In this document: positions 8,853-16,574 of the stretch, in pieces
How the letters are laid out: the number at the start of each line of letters is the position of its first letter
How positions within the stretch are numbered: the stretch's first letter is position 1
Source of the DNA: an uncultured Eggerthellaceae bacterium
GTDB lineage: Bacteria > Actinomycetota > Coriobacteriia > Coriobacteriales > Eggerthellaceae
NCBI GenBank assembly: GCA_903789375.1
Contig: CAIFEB010000001.1
Coordinates: 89,312 to 153,311 of the forward strand
Length of the DNA stretch: 64,000 nucleotides
Reading direction: 5' to 3'
The notes under the pieces: generated by a model
Told to the model about the DNA's origin: nothing
Databases searched by the model: none
What the model saw: only the letters and a program-made list of their open reading frames with translations
Program-made: the position numbers and the translations under genes

Positions 8853-9833
8853 ATGGAAGACAAGCAATTCACAAGCATGACCATCACGGCTCCCGCCGAT
8901 GTCGACATGGCCCTCGTGACCGGTCCCGCCGACGCGTACGTGCATACGGTTCAAGCGGCGTTCGATGCCGACATATCGGTTCGCGGCAACCGCATCACCC
9001 TCGAAGGCGATGCGATCGAAGTCCAGATGATAACGGCGCTGTTCTCGGAGCTGTTCACGCGCGTGTCGTCGCACGAGGCGCCGGATGGCGCCGAAGTCGA
9101 ACGCCTTATCGGGCTCGTCCGCTCGGTCGATTTTGCGCCGAGCGAATTGCGCGAAGACGTCATCCTCACGCATCACGGGCGCGCCGTGCGTCCGCGCACG
9201 GCGGGGCAGAAGCGCTACGTCGACGCCATCCGAACGCACACGATCACGTTTGCCATCGGGCCGGCGGGCACGGGCAAGACCTACCTTGCGTGCGCGCTCG
9301 CGCTGCGCTGTCTCAACCAAGGCGAAGTTGGGCGCGTCGTCCTCACGCGTCCGATCGTCGAGGCAGGGGAGAGCCTGGGATACCTGCCGGGTACGCTCAT
9401 GGAGAAGGTCGATCCCTACATCCGCCCGCTCTACGACGCGCTGTTCGACATGGAAGAGCGCGACCGGGTGAACGACGCCGTCGCCGACGGCACCATCGAG
9501 GTTGCTCCGCTCGCGTTCATGCGGGGGCGCACCTTGAACGACAGCTTCATCATCCTCGACGAGGCGCAGAACACCACGCCCGAGCAGATGAAGATGATGC
9601 TTACGCGCCTCGGTTTCGGCTCGAAGCTCGTCATCACGGGCGATGTGACGCAGATCGACCTCATGGGCAAGCGCTCCGGACTCATCGGCATGGACCGCAT
9701 TCTCGGCGGTATCGACGACATCGCGTTCTGCAGCTTCTCGGAAAGCGACGTCGTGCGCCATTCGCTCGTGGCCAAGATAATCTCCGCCTACGATCGGGCG
9801 GAGAAGGAGGCGCATCGTGGACATAACGATTAA
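8853..9833 (+). CDS. phoH: PhoH family ATPase
   Basis: Cytoplasmic P-loop ATPase of the PhoL/YbeZ type, linked to RNA metabolism through its partner YbeY. The 326-residue protein has an N-terminal KH-like region, Walker A at residues 136-143 (GPAGTGKT), TRPIVEAGESLGYLPG, and Walker B/DEAQ (FIILDEAQNTTPEQMKMML) with VITGDVTQIDL. It is the first gene of phoH-ybeY-dgkA-era and overlaps ybeY by 17 bases. ATG 8853 lies directly downstream of a strong extended -10 with no ribosome-binding site. Confidence 0.93.
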   Translation: MEDKQFTSMTITAPADVDMALVTGPADAYVHTVQAAFDADISVRGNRITLEGDAIEVQMITALFSELFTRVSSHEAPDGAEVERLIGLVRSVDFAPSELREDVILTHHGRAVRPRTAGQKRYVDAIRTHTITFAIGPAGTGKTYLACALALRCLNQGEVGRVVLTRPIVEAGESLGYLPGTLMEKVDPYIRPLYDALFDMEERDRVNDAVADGTIEVAPLAFMRGRTLNDSFIILDEAQNTTPEQMKMMLTRLGFGSKLVITGDVTQIDLMGKRSGLIGMDRILGGIDDIAFCSFSESDVVRHSLVAKIISAYDRAEKEAHRGHND

Positions 9834-10296
9834 CTACGACTATCGCGAAGAGGATGTGCGCAACGCTGTCGACGTCGATGCGCTCGCACGGTTCGTCATC
9901 GAGGCGGAGAACAAGCCCGCATCGACCGAGGTGTCTATCAACTTCGTCACTGACGAGGATATTCACGAGCTCAACCGCGACTACCGTGGCATCGATCGCC
10001 CAACCGACGTGCTCTCGTTCGAGTGCGACGGCCTTGACGACGATTTCGATGACGTCGAAGCGGGCGCGGAGGGAGAGCCCTACGAGCTCGGCGACATCGT
10101 CATCGCGCCCGACGTCGCCGAACGGCAGACCGACTTGTACGGCACCACGTTCCAAGACGAACTGAGCCTTCTTCTCACGCACGGCCTGCTCCACCTGTGT
10201 GGTTACGACCATATCGTCGAAGACGAGGCGCTTGTCATGGAGGCGCGCGAACGCGACCTGCTCACGCGCTTCTACGGCCGCCCGTTCGTCCGATAG
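9817..10296 (+). CDS. ybeY: Endoribonuclease YbeY
   Basis: Zinc-dependent single-strand endoribonuclease for 16S rRNA 3'-end maturation and ribosome quality control. The 159-residue product carries the signature HxxxHxxxxxH as H122, H126, H132 (HGLLHLCGYDH), which binds the metal, preceded by PTDVLSFE and GDIVIAPDVA. Translation starts at GTG 9817, inside the end of phoH, with GGAGAAGGAGG just upstream; this implies translational coupling with its known partner PhoH. An acidic insertion (DDDFDDVEAGAEGE) sits in the variable loop. Confidence 0.95.
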   Translation: MDITINYDYREEDVRNAVDVDALARFVIEAENKPASTEVSINFVTDEDIHELNRDYRGIDRPTDVLSFECDGLDDDFDDVEAGAEGEPYELGDIVIAPDVAERQTDLYGTTFQDELSLLLTHGLLHLCGYDHIVEDEALVMEARERDLLTRFYGRPFVR

Positions 10297-10304
10297 GGGA
10301 CGCC

Positions 10305-10721
10305 ATGCCGAACGACAGCGAAGAGAGATTCGTCCGCAACGAGCAGTCGAAAGAGAGCAAGAGCGACTACGCCCTCACCCACGCGTTCCGCTGCGCCGGA
10401 GAGGGCATCGCCTACGCCGTGGCGAGCCAGCGCAACCTGAAGATCCAGTGCGCGGCGGCCGTCATCGTCGTCGTGCTCGGTTTCGCGTTCCGCATCGATG
10501 CGGCAAGTTGGCTTGCCATCGTGCTCTGCATAGGCGCCGTCATCGCGGCGGAATGCGCCAACACGGCAATGGAATCGGCGATCGACCTGGTCTCGCCCGA
10601 ATGGAACATCCTGGCGAAACGCGCCAAGGACGCAGCCGCGGGCGCCGTGCTCGTCCTGTCCTTCATGTCGGTCGCCGTCGGATGCATCGTCTTCGTTCCC
10701 CGCATCCTCGCGTTGTTGTAA
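10305..10721 (+). CDS. dgkA: Diacylglycerol/undecaprenol kinase family protein
   Basis: Small integral-membrane kinase that phosphorylates undecaprenol (Gram-positive type) or diacylglycerol and so feeds the lipid carrier for cell-wall synthesis. The 138-residue protein has three hydrophobic helices (AAAVIVVVLGFAF, WLAIVLCIGAVIAAECANT, AGAVLVLSFMSVAVGCIVF) and the catalytic motif AECANTAMESAIDLVSP followed by AKRAKDAAAGA. The start ATG 10305 is preceded by AGGGGA. It sits 8 bases after ybeY and before era, an order shared with many Gram-positive bacteria. Confidence 0.93.
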   Translation: MPNDSEERFVRNEQSKESKSDYALTHAFRCAGEGIAYAVASQRNLKIQCAAAVIVVVLGFAFRIDAASWLAIVLCIGAVIAAECANTAMESAIDLVSPEWNILAKRAKDAAAGAVLVLSFMSVAVGCIVFVPRILALL

Positions 10722-10793
10722 CGCGCCGAACCGATGCCTGATGCGTGCGCCTGCAGCGCACCGCCTTTACCGAATCGCCCCCAAGGAGGAACC

Positions 10794-11720
10794 ATGCAGC
10801 AAACGGTCCCAGCTGGTACCGCAAACGTTTTCAGATCGGGATTCGTCACGCTCGTCGGCCGTCCGAACGCCGGCAAGTCGACGCTCATCAACACGATCAT
10901 GGGCAAGAAGATCGCCATCACCTCGGACACGGCGCAGACCACGCGCCATCGTTTTCGCGCTGTCCTGACGCGTCCGGAGTTTCAATTGATCCTCGTCGAC
11001 ACCCCGGGCCTGCACAAACCGCACGACGCCCTCGGCGAAGAGCTCAACACCTCGGCGCTCAAGGCGCTCGAGGATATCGATGTCGCCGCCATGCTCATCG
11101 ATGCCTCTGCGCCGGTCGGCCGTGGCGACGAATGGGTGGCGCGTCAGCTCGATGCCGTGCATACGACGAAGGCGCTCGTTCTGTCCAAGACCGATCTCGT
11201 TGACGAAGATACGGTGGCCTCCCAGCGCGCCGTCGCTGAGAAGCTCGCCACATGGGACGCGATCGTCGAATGCTCGAGCGAGACCGGTGCCGGTGTCGAG
11301 GATTTCATCCAGACGGTGACGTCGTTTCTCCCTGAGGGCCCCCAATGGTTCCCGGAGGACATGGATACCGATCAACCGATCGAGGTCATCGTCGCGGAGT
11401 TCGTGCGCGAGAAGATCCTGCGCTCGTTCAACGACGAAGTGCCCCACGCGATCGGCGTCGTGACCGAGGAGATGAAATACAACCGCAAGAAGGACCTCCA
11501 CACCATCAGCGCCATCATCTACGTCGAGCACGACAGCCAGAAGGGCATCATCATCGGCAAAGGCGGCAGCGCAATCAAGCGCATCGGCTCCGAGGCGCGT
11601 CAGGACTTGGAGCAGCTTCTGGGTACGCGCGTGTACTTGGACCTCCGCGTGAAGGTGAAGAAGAACTGGCGGCGCGACGCGACGCAGATTCGTCGTTTCG
11701 GCTACGGAGAGGGCGCGTAA
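10794..11720 (+). CDS. era: GTPase Era
   Basis: Essential GTPase for 30S assembly that binds the 3' end of 16S rRNA. The 308-residue protein has G1 at residues 22-29 (GRPNAGKS), the switch region (TSDTAQTTRHR), G3 (VDTPGLHKP), the SKTD motif (G4), and a C-terminal KH domain (GIIIGKGGSAIKRIGSEAR). ATG 10794 is preceded by a near-perfect AAGGAGGA. It closes the phoH-ybeY-dgkA-era group. YbeY, Era and RsmE all act on 16S rRNA, so the neighbourhood is ribosome maturation. Confidence 0.97.
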   Translation: MQQTVPAGTANVFRSGFVTLVGRPNAGKSTLINTIMGKKIAITSDTAQTTRHRFRAVLTRPEFQLILVDTPGLHKPHDALGEELNTSALKALEDIDVAAMLIDASAPVGRGDEWVARQLDAVHTTKALVLSKTDLVDEDTVASQRAVAEKLATWDAIVECSSETGAGVEDFIQTVTSFLPEGPQWFPEDMDTDQPIEVIVAEFVREKILRSFNDEVPHAIGVVTEEMKYNRKKDLHTISAIIYVEHDSQKGIIIGKGGSAIKRIGSEARQDLEQLLGTRVYLDLRVKVKKNWRRDATQIRRFGYGEGA

Positions 11721-12129
11721 GCGAGTAAGCTCGTGCTTCGCCGTGCCCGATTCCACTGAGGACCAGGGTGCGGAGATGATGCGCAGGAAAGCAGACTTGC
11801 GCCGATGGCGAGAGCCTGCGAAGCGTGCGCCCCCGATGACTCAATCTGAAGTGAGCGTCTCGTTGCAAGACCGTGCGAATCCGCTTGTCGGATATGTGCT
11901 CGGCAGCAATCCGAGTCTTTCGAGGACGTTCGGCAGACGCGGGAAAACAGCTTGACAACAAGGCGCGAACGAGGCCTGAGCCTTTCAGTTCAATTTCAGA
12001 ATAACTGCAGGTGGGGCGTAATTTTCAAGCGCCCTTCCGTTTATCGTAAAACGATGGTGAAAGAACGCCAAGGGCAAGGCCAATGCTCACGTTCGATACA
12101 ATAGCGCTCAAGCTATTCAAGGAGACTAC
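11721..12129. other. Intergenic region after era, no convincing gene
   Basis: Small overlapping open frames on both strands here have no family features or ribosome-binding sites. A TTGACA at 11953 lacks a good -10. TACAAT at 12097-12102 is a plausible -10 for the gene at 12130, giving a ~20-nt leader that contains the AAGGAG site. Confidence 0.5.
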
Positions 12130-14571
12130 ATGAGCATGATCTGCCCGATTTGCCACAACGAGAATCGTGACGGTGCGAAATTCTGCGATTCGTGCGGCTT
12201 TCCCCTTTCGGGGAAGCTGTTCGCCGTCGCCGAGGCCACCGCGGACTCCGAGACCGACAAGGCTCGGTCGCTCGATGATTCGTCGTTTCGGGCCGAAGAG
12301 GAAAACCAGCTTCTCGAGACGATTCGCGCTTCCGCACCGGTGAAGCGTGGCTTCCGCGTGTCCGCCCAACCGCTTGATGACGACCTGTTCGATAGCGACC
12401 CCTTCGGAGAAGGCGCGTCGGCCAAAGATGCGAACGATGGGAGCGATGCGTCGGGCGAAGAGTCCGCGTCGGCATCGGCAAGCGTGGAGGATGCGAAACG
12501 GGACGCCGACGAAACTGCGAGAGCAGGGGACGGCGACAAGGCCTTTGACCCTCATGCGCCTCAGGGCACAGATGATGCGACCGAGAAGGACGCCAGCTCT
12601 TCTACCAGGCACGTCGATGCATCCTCAAGCGATGCCGAAGAGGACGCGGAAGCGAAACAAGGAAGCGCCGAAAAAGGCTCGGCGAACGATTCCGACGATG
12701 CCTTCTACAAAGCAGATGCCGCCGGCACAGCGGATTCGGACACCGAAGCAAGTTCGGACGATGTCGCAGCGGACGAAGGGGAGTCTGACTCCCGCGACGA
12801 ATCAGAGGACGCGCACTCCGATGACGAGCCGACTGGCGAATCAGCCGAAGGCCACGAAGCGTCTGACGGTGACGGGGAAGGGCAAAAACCCGAACAAGGT
12901 GGGAAGACCACGCTTGATTCCGTTGACGCAGCCAAAGACGATGCGGAAGAGCCTGCTCAGGATGCAATCCGTCGCCACGGCAGCATCATGCTGCCCGAAC
13001 TTGCCCTCGGGCAGAACGACAAGCCGCTGCACGAGCTGTCGCGTCTTCCGCACCTTCCCACCATCGACCTTGCCGCCGACGATGCGGATAACGGCGATTC
13101 GGCCGCGAAGAGCGGGAAAATCGACCCGTCGCTTCTCGTCGAAGGTCCCGAAGCCGTCGAGCTGAGCATTCCGTCGGTCGCAGAACCCGACGAGGAGGCG
13201 CTTCAGGCGCTCGAACAGGAAGTTGACCAGGAAAGCAACGAGTTCAGCCGCGTCGCCGCCATGGCACGCGACATCACGGCTGACCGCCAGGCGGACCGCA
13301 AGATCGCATCGGCCGCTCATACCTCCGCCGACAAGACCCAGCTGCTGGAGCCGGTCAGCGATTCCGACAAGACCGTCGCCATCGACGCGCTCGAGCGCAA
13401 GCGCGAGGAGGCCGAGGGCTCGATCGCGCGTGAAGCCCATCGGGCGAAGTCGCGCTTCGATTTCTCGGGCTTCGACGAGATGGTCTATTCCGATGCCGAT
13501 CTCGAGGCGACGGGCGAGCGTCTTGTCAGCTCCGACTACGAGGCCCCCAAGCCCAACTTCCGCGACGGCTCGACGATGAAGATCCCCAAGGTGGAAGGCG
13601 CCCCCGAACCGGAGAACCGCGATTACCTGAGCTCGTCGACCAAGCACCGCGGCATCAGCCGGCGTGCCGTACTCGGCATCTGCGGCGGTCTCGTCGTCGC
13701 GGCCGCTATCACGGCCGGTGTGACCTACCAGATGGAGCTTTGGGGCGGTACCACGGTCCCGAGCGTCGAGGGCATGTCGCAGGAAGATGCGACAGCGGCG
13801 CTCGAAGAGGCGGGCTTCACCGTGCGCACGACCCAGATTAAGTCCGATGATACGGCTGGCATAGTGGTCGTCGAGGACCCCGCGGGCGGCAGCCGCGAGA
13901 CATCGGGCAGCGAGGTGGTCCTGCACCTGGCCACGCCGCGCACCATCCCGTCGGTCGTGAACGGCACGGAGGACGACGCCCGCTCGGCGCTCACCGAAGC
14001 CGGCTACGTCAACGTCACGTACACCTATCAGAAGTCCGACGAAACGTCGGGCACCGTGCTTTCCATCTCGCCAGACGAGGGAAGCGAAGCGAAGAGCACG
14101 ACCGAGATAACGGTGACGGTTGCCGAGCCCTACACCGTTCCCGACGTCTCGGGCATGACGGTCACGCAGGCGGAGAACGCCATCAACGCCGAGGGTCTCA
14201 CGTACACGACGACGCGCCTGTACACCGAGGACTACACCGACGGCAGCATCATCGGCACCGATCCGGCGGCAGGCACGTCGGTGCTGAGCGGCTCCACTGT
14301 GACCATCCAGATCGCGCGCTCGCGCAGCGCCGAGCTTGTAGCTGCAACGCAGTCGTACCTCACGTCGGGCCGTACGCTCACGCTCAACGGCACGTCGTAC
14401 GAGATCGTCTCGCTCGACTCCGTGCAGTACGGCGGCAACAGCACGACCACGTTCATGGCGACGGCGCGCCCTTACGCATCGCTCCTCGGCGAGCGCGTGT
14501 ATACGTCCAACCGTTCGATTTCGGGCACGATTGTCTGGTCGGATTCCAACGACGTTATCTCCGTCTCGTAG
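12130..14571 (+). CDS. Zinc-ribbon, membrane-anchored triple-PASTA protein
   Basis: An 813-residue protein of unusual build. Residues 5-23 form a double-CxxC zinc ribbon (CPICHNENRDGAKFCDSCG). About 480 residues of Asp/Glu/Ser/Ala-rich, probably disordered cytoplasmic sequence follow, then one membrane helix at ~512-532 (GICGGLVVAAAITAGV). Three extracytoplasmic PASTA repeats follow (VPSVEGMSQEDATAALEEAG, IPSVVNGTEDDARSALTEAG, VPDVSGMTVTQAENAINAEG) and a C-terminal ~70-residue tail. PASTA domains bind peptidoglycan or lipid II and normally end PknB-type kinases; no kinase domain is present here. It may relay wall status to the cytoplasm, but that is inference. ATG 12130 follows AAGGAG. The gene runs into recO. 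Confidence 0.88.
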   Translation: MSMICPICHNENRDGAKFCDSCGFPLSGKLFAVAEATADSETDKARSLDDSSFRAEEENQLLETIRASAPVKRGFRVSAQPLDDDLFDSDPFGEGASAKDANDGSDASGEESASASASVEDAKRDADETARAGDGDKAFDPHAPQGTDDATEKDASSSTRHVDASSSDAEEDAEAKQGSAEKGSANDSDDAFYKADAAGTADSDTEASSDDVAADEGESDSRDESEDAHSDDEPTGESAEGHEASDGDGEGQKPEQGGKTTLDSVDAAKDDAEEPAQDAIRRHGSIMLPELALGQNDKPLHELSRLPHLPTIDLAADDADNGDSAAKSGKIDPSLLVEGPEAVELSIPSVAEPDEEALQALEQEVDQESNEFSRVAAMARDITADRQADRKIASAAHTSADKTQLLEPVSDSDKTVAIDALERKREEAEGSIAREAHRAKSRFDFSGFDEMVYSDADLEATGERLVSSDYEAPKPNFRDGSTMKIPKVEGAPEPENRDYLSSSTKHRGISRRAVLGICGGLVVAAAITAGVTYQMELWGGTTVPSVEGMSQEDATAALEEAGFTVRTTQIKSDDTAGIVVVEDPAGGSRETSGSEVVLHLATPRTIPSVVNGTEDDARSALTEAGYVNVTYTYQKSDETSGTVLSISPDEGSEAKSTTEITVTVAEPYTVPDVSGMTVTQAENAINAEGLTYTTTRLYTEDYTDGSIIGTDPAAGTSVLSGSTVTIQIARSRSAELVAATQSYLTSGRTLTLNGTSYEIVSLDSVQYGGNSTTTFMATARPYASLLGERVYTSNRSISGTIVWSDSNDVISVS

Positions 14572-14575
14572 CGCT

Positions 14576-15349
14576 GTGACCGCAGAGCGCGAATACGTCG
14601 TGCGCGGCATCGTGCTGCGCACGACGAAACTGGGGGAGAGCGACCTCATCGTCACGCTCCTTGGCAAGGACGGCTCACAAGTGCGCCTTGTGGCCAAGGG
14701 CGCGCGCAAACCCCAGAGCACGTCGTCGGCCCGCCTGGACCTGTACTCGGTCGTCCAGGTCTCCTGCGCGCGGGGGCGCAGCCTCGACGTCGCGCGCGAA
14801 ACGCGCCTTGTAGCGGCGAACAGCCATGTCAAGGCAGATATTGCACGGAGCTGGTGCGCCGACCCGACGATGGAGCTTCTGTACCGCGCAACCCAGGAAG
14901 CGCTGCCGCATCCTGCGCTCTATCCTTCAACGGTTGCGTTCCTGGCGGCGCTCGACGCCGCCGACGAACGCGCGCTCCCGGCGATTGCGGCTGCCGACCT
15001 GCTCAAAGCGATATCCTACCTCGGCTTTCGCCCGAGCTTCGACCGGTGCGTCTCGTGCGGGCGCGCGGTCGACGTGCGCGGTGCGGATGCGGTCGCGTTC
15101 TCGGTCCTCGACGGGGGCGTTGTCTGTTCCAACTGCCGCGCTCACACGAACGCCGTTGCCGAGGACGCCAACACCGTTACCTGGGCGCAGGCGCTGCTTC
15201 TTTCGCGTTTCGCTGACATCGCCGCCAACCCGCCCGATTACACGAGCGCATTCGCCGTGCTCGGGATGGTCGACCGGCTCGTGCGCGCGCACCTGGGTTT
15301 TCGGCTGAAATCGCTCGGCATCCTGTTCTCGTGCGGACTGTTCGCCTGA
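14576..15349 (+). CDS. recO: DNA repair protein RecO
   Basis: Mediator of the RecFOR pathway; it loads RecA on SSB-coated gaps and anneals DNA. The 257-residue product starts with the OB-fold (VVRGIVLRTTKLGESDLIV, LVAKGARKPQSTSSARLD), continues with the helical core and contains a four-cysteine zinc knuckle (CVSCGRAVD and VCSNCR). GTG 14576 is preferred over TTG 14531: it sits four bases after the upstream stop and avoids an atypical 15-residue extension, although neither has a strong ribosome-binding site. Era-recO proximity is common. Confidence 0.9.
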   Translation: MTAEREYVVRGIVLRTTKLGESDLIVTLLGKDGSQVRLVAKGARKPQSTSSARLDLYSVVQVSCARGRSLDVARETRLVAANSHVKADIARSWCADPTMELLYRATQEALPHPALYPSTVAFLAALDAADERALPAIAAADLLKAISYLGFRPSFDRCVSCGRAVDVRGADAVAFSVLDGGVVCSNCRAHTNAVAEDANTVTWAQALLLSRFADIAANPPDYTSAFAVLGMVDRLVRAHLGFRLKSLGILFSCGLFA

Positions 15350-15512
15350 TCAAACCGACTTGATCGAACCAGCGCGCTGCAATGCCCAACGGAAACGTCC
15401 GGGAAACGCTTCTGCGCAGTTCACGGGAACGGTGCGTGCGTTGGACGGACGTTTCGGCGCGATGCGCTATCGTCGCACGTATCATGCAGACGAATGCAAA
15501 CGCAAGAGTTTA

Positions 15513-15518
15513 TAGAAT
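15513..15518 (+). promoter_or_regulatory. Possible -10 element for the TSCPD gene
   Basis: TAGAAT (15513-15518) lies 22 bases upstream of ATG 15541, with a GAGAGGG ribosome-binding site between them. No good -35 is visible. The rest of the 15350-15540 gap shows nothing recognisable. Confidence 0.35.
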
Positions 15519-15540
15519 GTAGAACGAAGAGAGGGCAACC

Positions 15541-15831
15541 ATGTACACCTACCGAACAAGCAACGTGTGCTCGCGTGAGATCAACATCGACGTGAAAGAC
15601 GGCAAGATCGAGAACGTGTCGTTCGTCGGCGGCTGCCAGGGCAACCTCAGCGCCATCAGCAAGCTCATCAAGGGCATGCCGGTCGACCAGGTCATCGACA
15701 CGCTCAAGGGCAACACCTGCGGGCCGCGCTCCACATCGTGCGCTGACCAGCTGGCGCAGGCGCTCGAGGCCATCGAGGAGCACGAGAACGCGCAGGCACC
15801 GCAGCCCGAGCGCGCGACGCAGCAGGCGTAG
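15541..15831 (+). CDS. TSCPD domain protein (TIGR03905-like)
   Basis: A 96-residue protein matching the small TSCPD family, which resembles the C-terminal domain of class II ribonucleotide reductases. Visible hallmarks are the start MYTYRTSNVCSREINID, FVGGCQGNLSAISKLIKGM and NTCGPRSTSCADQLAQAL, where the eponymous TSCPD is TSCAD. Conserved cysteines (C10, C33, C60, C66) suggest redox or metal chemistry. The last ~15 residues are an Ala/Gln/Glu-rich tail. Function in the family is not established. It is flanked by its own probable promoter and by rpsO. Confidence 0.85.
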   Translation: MYTYRTSNVCSREINIDVKDGKIENVSFVGGCQGNLSAISKLIKGMPVDQVIDTLKGNTCGPRSTSCADQLAQALEAIEEHENAQAPQPERATQQA

Positions 15832-15895
15832 CCGCCCGACTCCATCTCATCCACGGGATAATTGTGCGCATACCGTGGCGGAACAGGGCTTTTGC

Positions 15896-15939
15896 TTGTA
15901 TCGCACCAGCACGTCCCCGTAGAATGCTAAGGACGTGCT
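15896..15939 (+). promoter_or_regulatory. rpsO promoter flanked by a perfect inverted repeat
   Basis: -35 TTGTAT (15896-15901), an 18-base spacer and -10 TAGAAT (15920-15925). The 9-bp arms AGCACGTCC (15908-15916) and GGACGTGCT (15931-15939) are perfect inverted repeats with 14 bases between them and straddle the -10, so a dimeric regulator could cover the start of transcription. The same arms could instead form a hairpin only if transcription began upstream. The leader to rpsO is ~135 nt. Confidence 0.5.
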
Positions 15940-16067
15940 CCGCAAGAGCGCGTCGACTCGGCACCTAGCGCGCATGCTCCACCGCTTGCGCGATCGGTTC
16001 CGAGCCCTCATTCGAACGGCGCCCGAGCGGCGTCCCAAGCGCATATCGCGCGGAAAGGTGGGTTATT

Positions 16068-16355
16068 GTGGCAGACAAATTGAGCATCACCAAGGAGCGC
16101 GCAGCCGAGCTCATCGCCGAGTACGGCAAGAACGCCAACGACTCCGGCAGCGCCGAGGTCCAGGTGGCCATCCTGACGGAGCGCATCCGCAACCTGACGG
16201 AGCACCTGAAGGCCAACCCCAAGGACAACCACACGCGCCGTGGTCTGATGAAGCTCATCGGCAAGCGTCGCGGTCTCCTGAAGTACATCAAGAACCGCAA
16301 CATCGATGACTATCGCGCCTTGGTCAAGAAGCTCGGCATTCGCGACAATATCTAA
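16068..16355 (+). CDS. rpsO: 30S ribosomal protein S15
   Basis: Primary-binding 16S rRNA protein of the 30S platform. The 95-residue protein shows the S15 signature in full ([40 protein letters not shown]). It starts at GTG 16068 ([10 protein letters not shown]) behind GGAAAGGTGGG. It is followed by pnp, the widely conserved rpsO-pnp pairing. In other bacteria S15 represses its own translation through a leader structure; the ~135-nt leader here leaves room for that, but I did not resolve a structure. Confidence 0.98.
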   Translation: MADKLSITKERAAELIAEYGKNANDSGSAEVQVAILTERIRNLTEHLKANPKDNHTRRGLMKLIGKRRGLLKYIKNRNIDDYRALVKKLGIRDNI

Positions 16356-16363
16356 GCAGCATG

Positions 16364-16386
16364 GGAACCCGCTTCTGGCGGGTTCC
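16364..16386 (+). terminator. Hairpin between rpsO and pnp
   Basis: GGAACCCGC (16364-16372), loop TTCTG, GCGGGTTCC (16378-16386): a perfect 9-bp stem eight bases after the rpsO stop, with no strong T-run. It could be a leaky terminator or an RNase processing site like the rpsO-pnp intergenic hairpin known in other bacteria. A second small stem GGGCC/GGCCC with an A-rich loop follows within about 30 bases. Confidence 0.55.
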
Positions 16387-16574
16387 GCCTTACCGGGGCC
16401 CAAAAAGGCCCGAACGTGTCCATCTGGGTTCACAGGACGCCGCTCCCACAGCGCGTCCTTTTACCGAGCGGCCGCCTGCGCATGGGCGCACGTGGTCGCG
16501 GAGCGAGGCTTGTTGCCGCCGCTCCGAAGAAGCGCCGTCTGCAATCGGGCAGACGCGACGAGAGGAAGAATCAC

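Noticed and set aside
11743-11955. Small 70-residue frame after era
   Set aside because: No ribosome-binding site or family features, and an overlapping frame on the other strand of similar quality.
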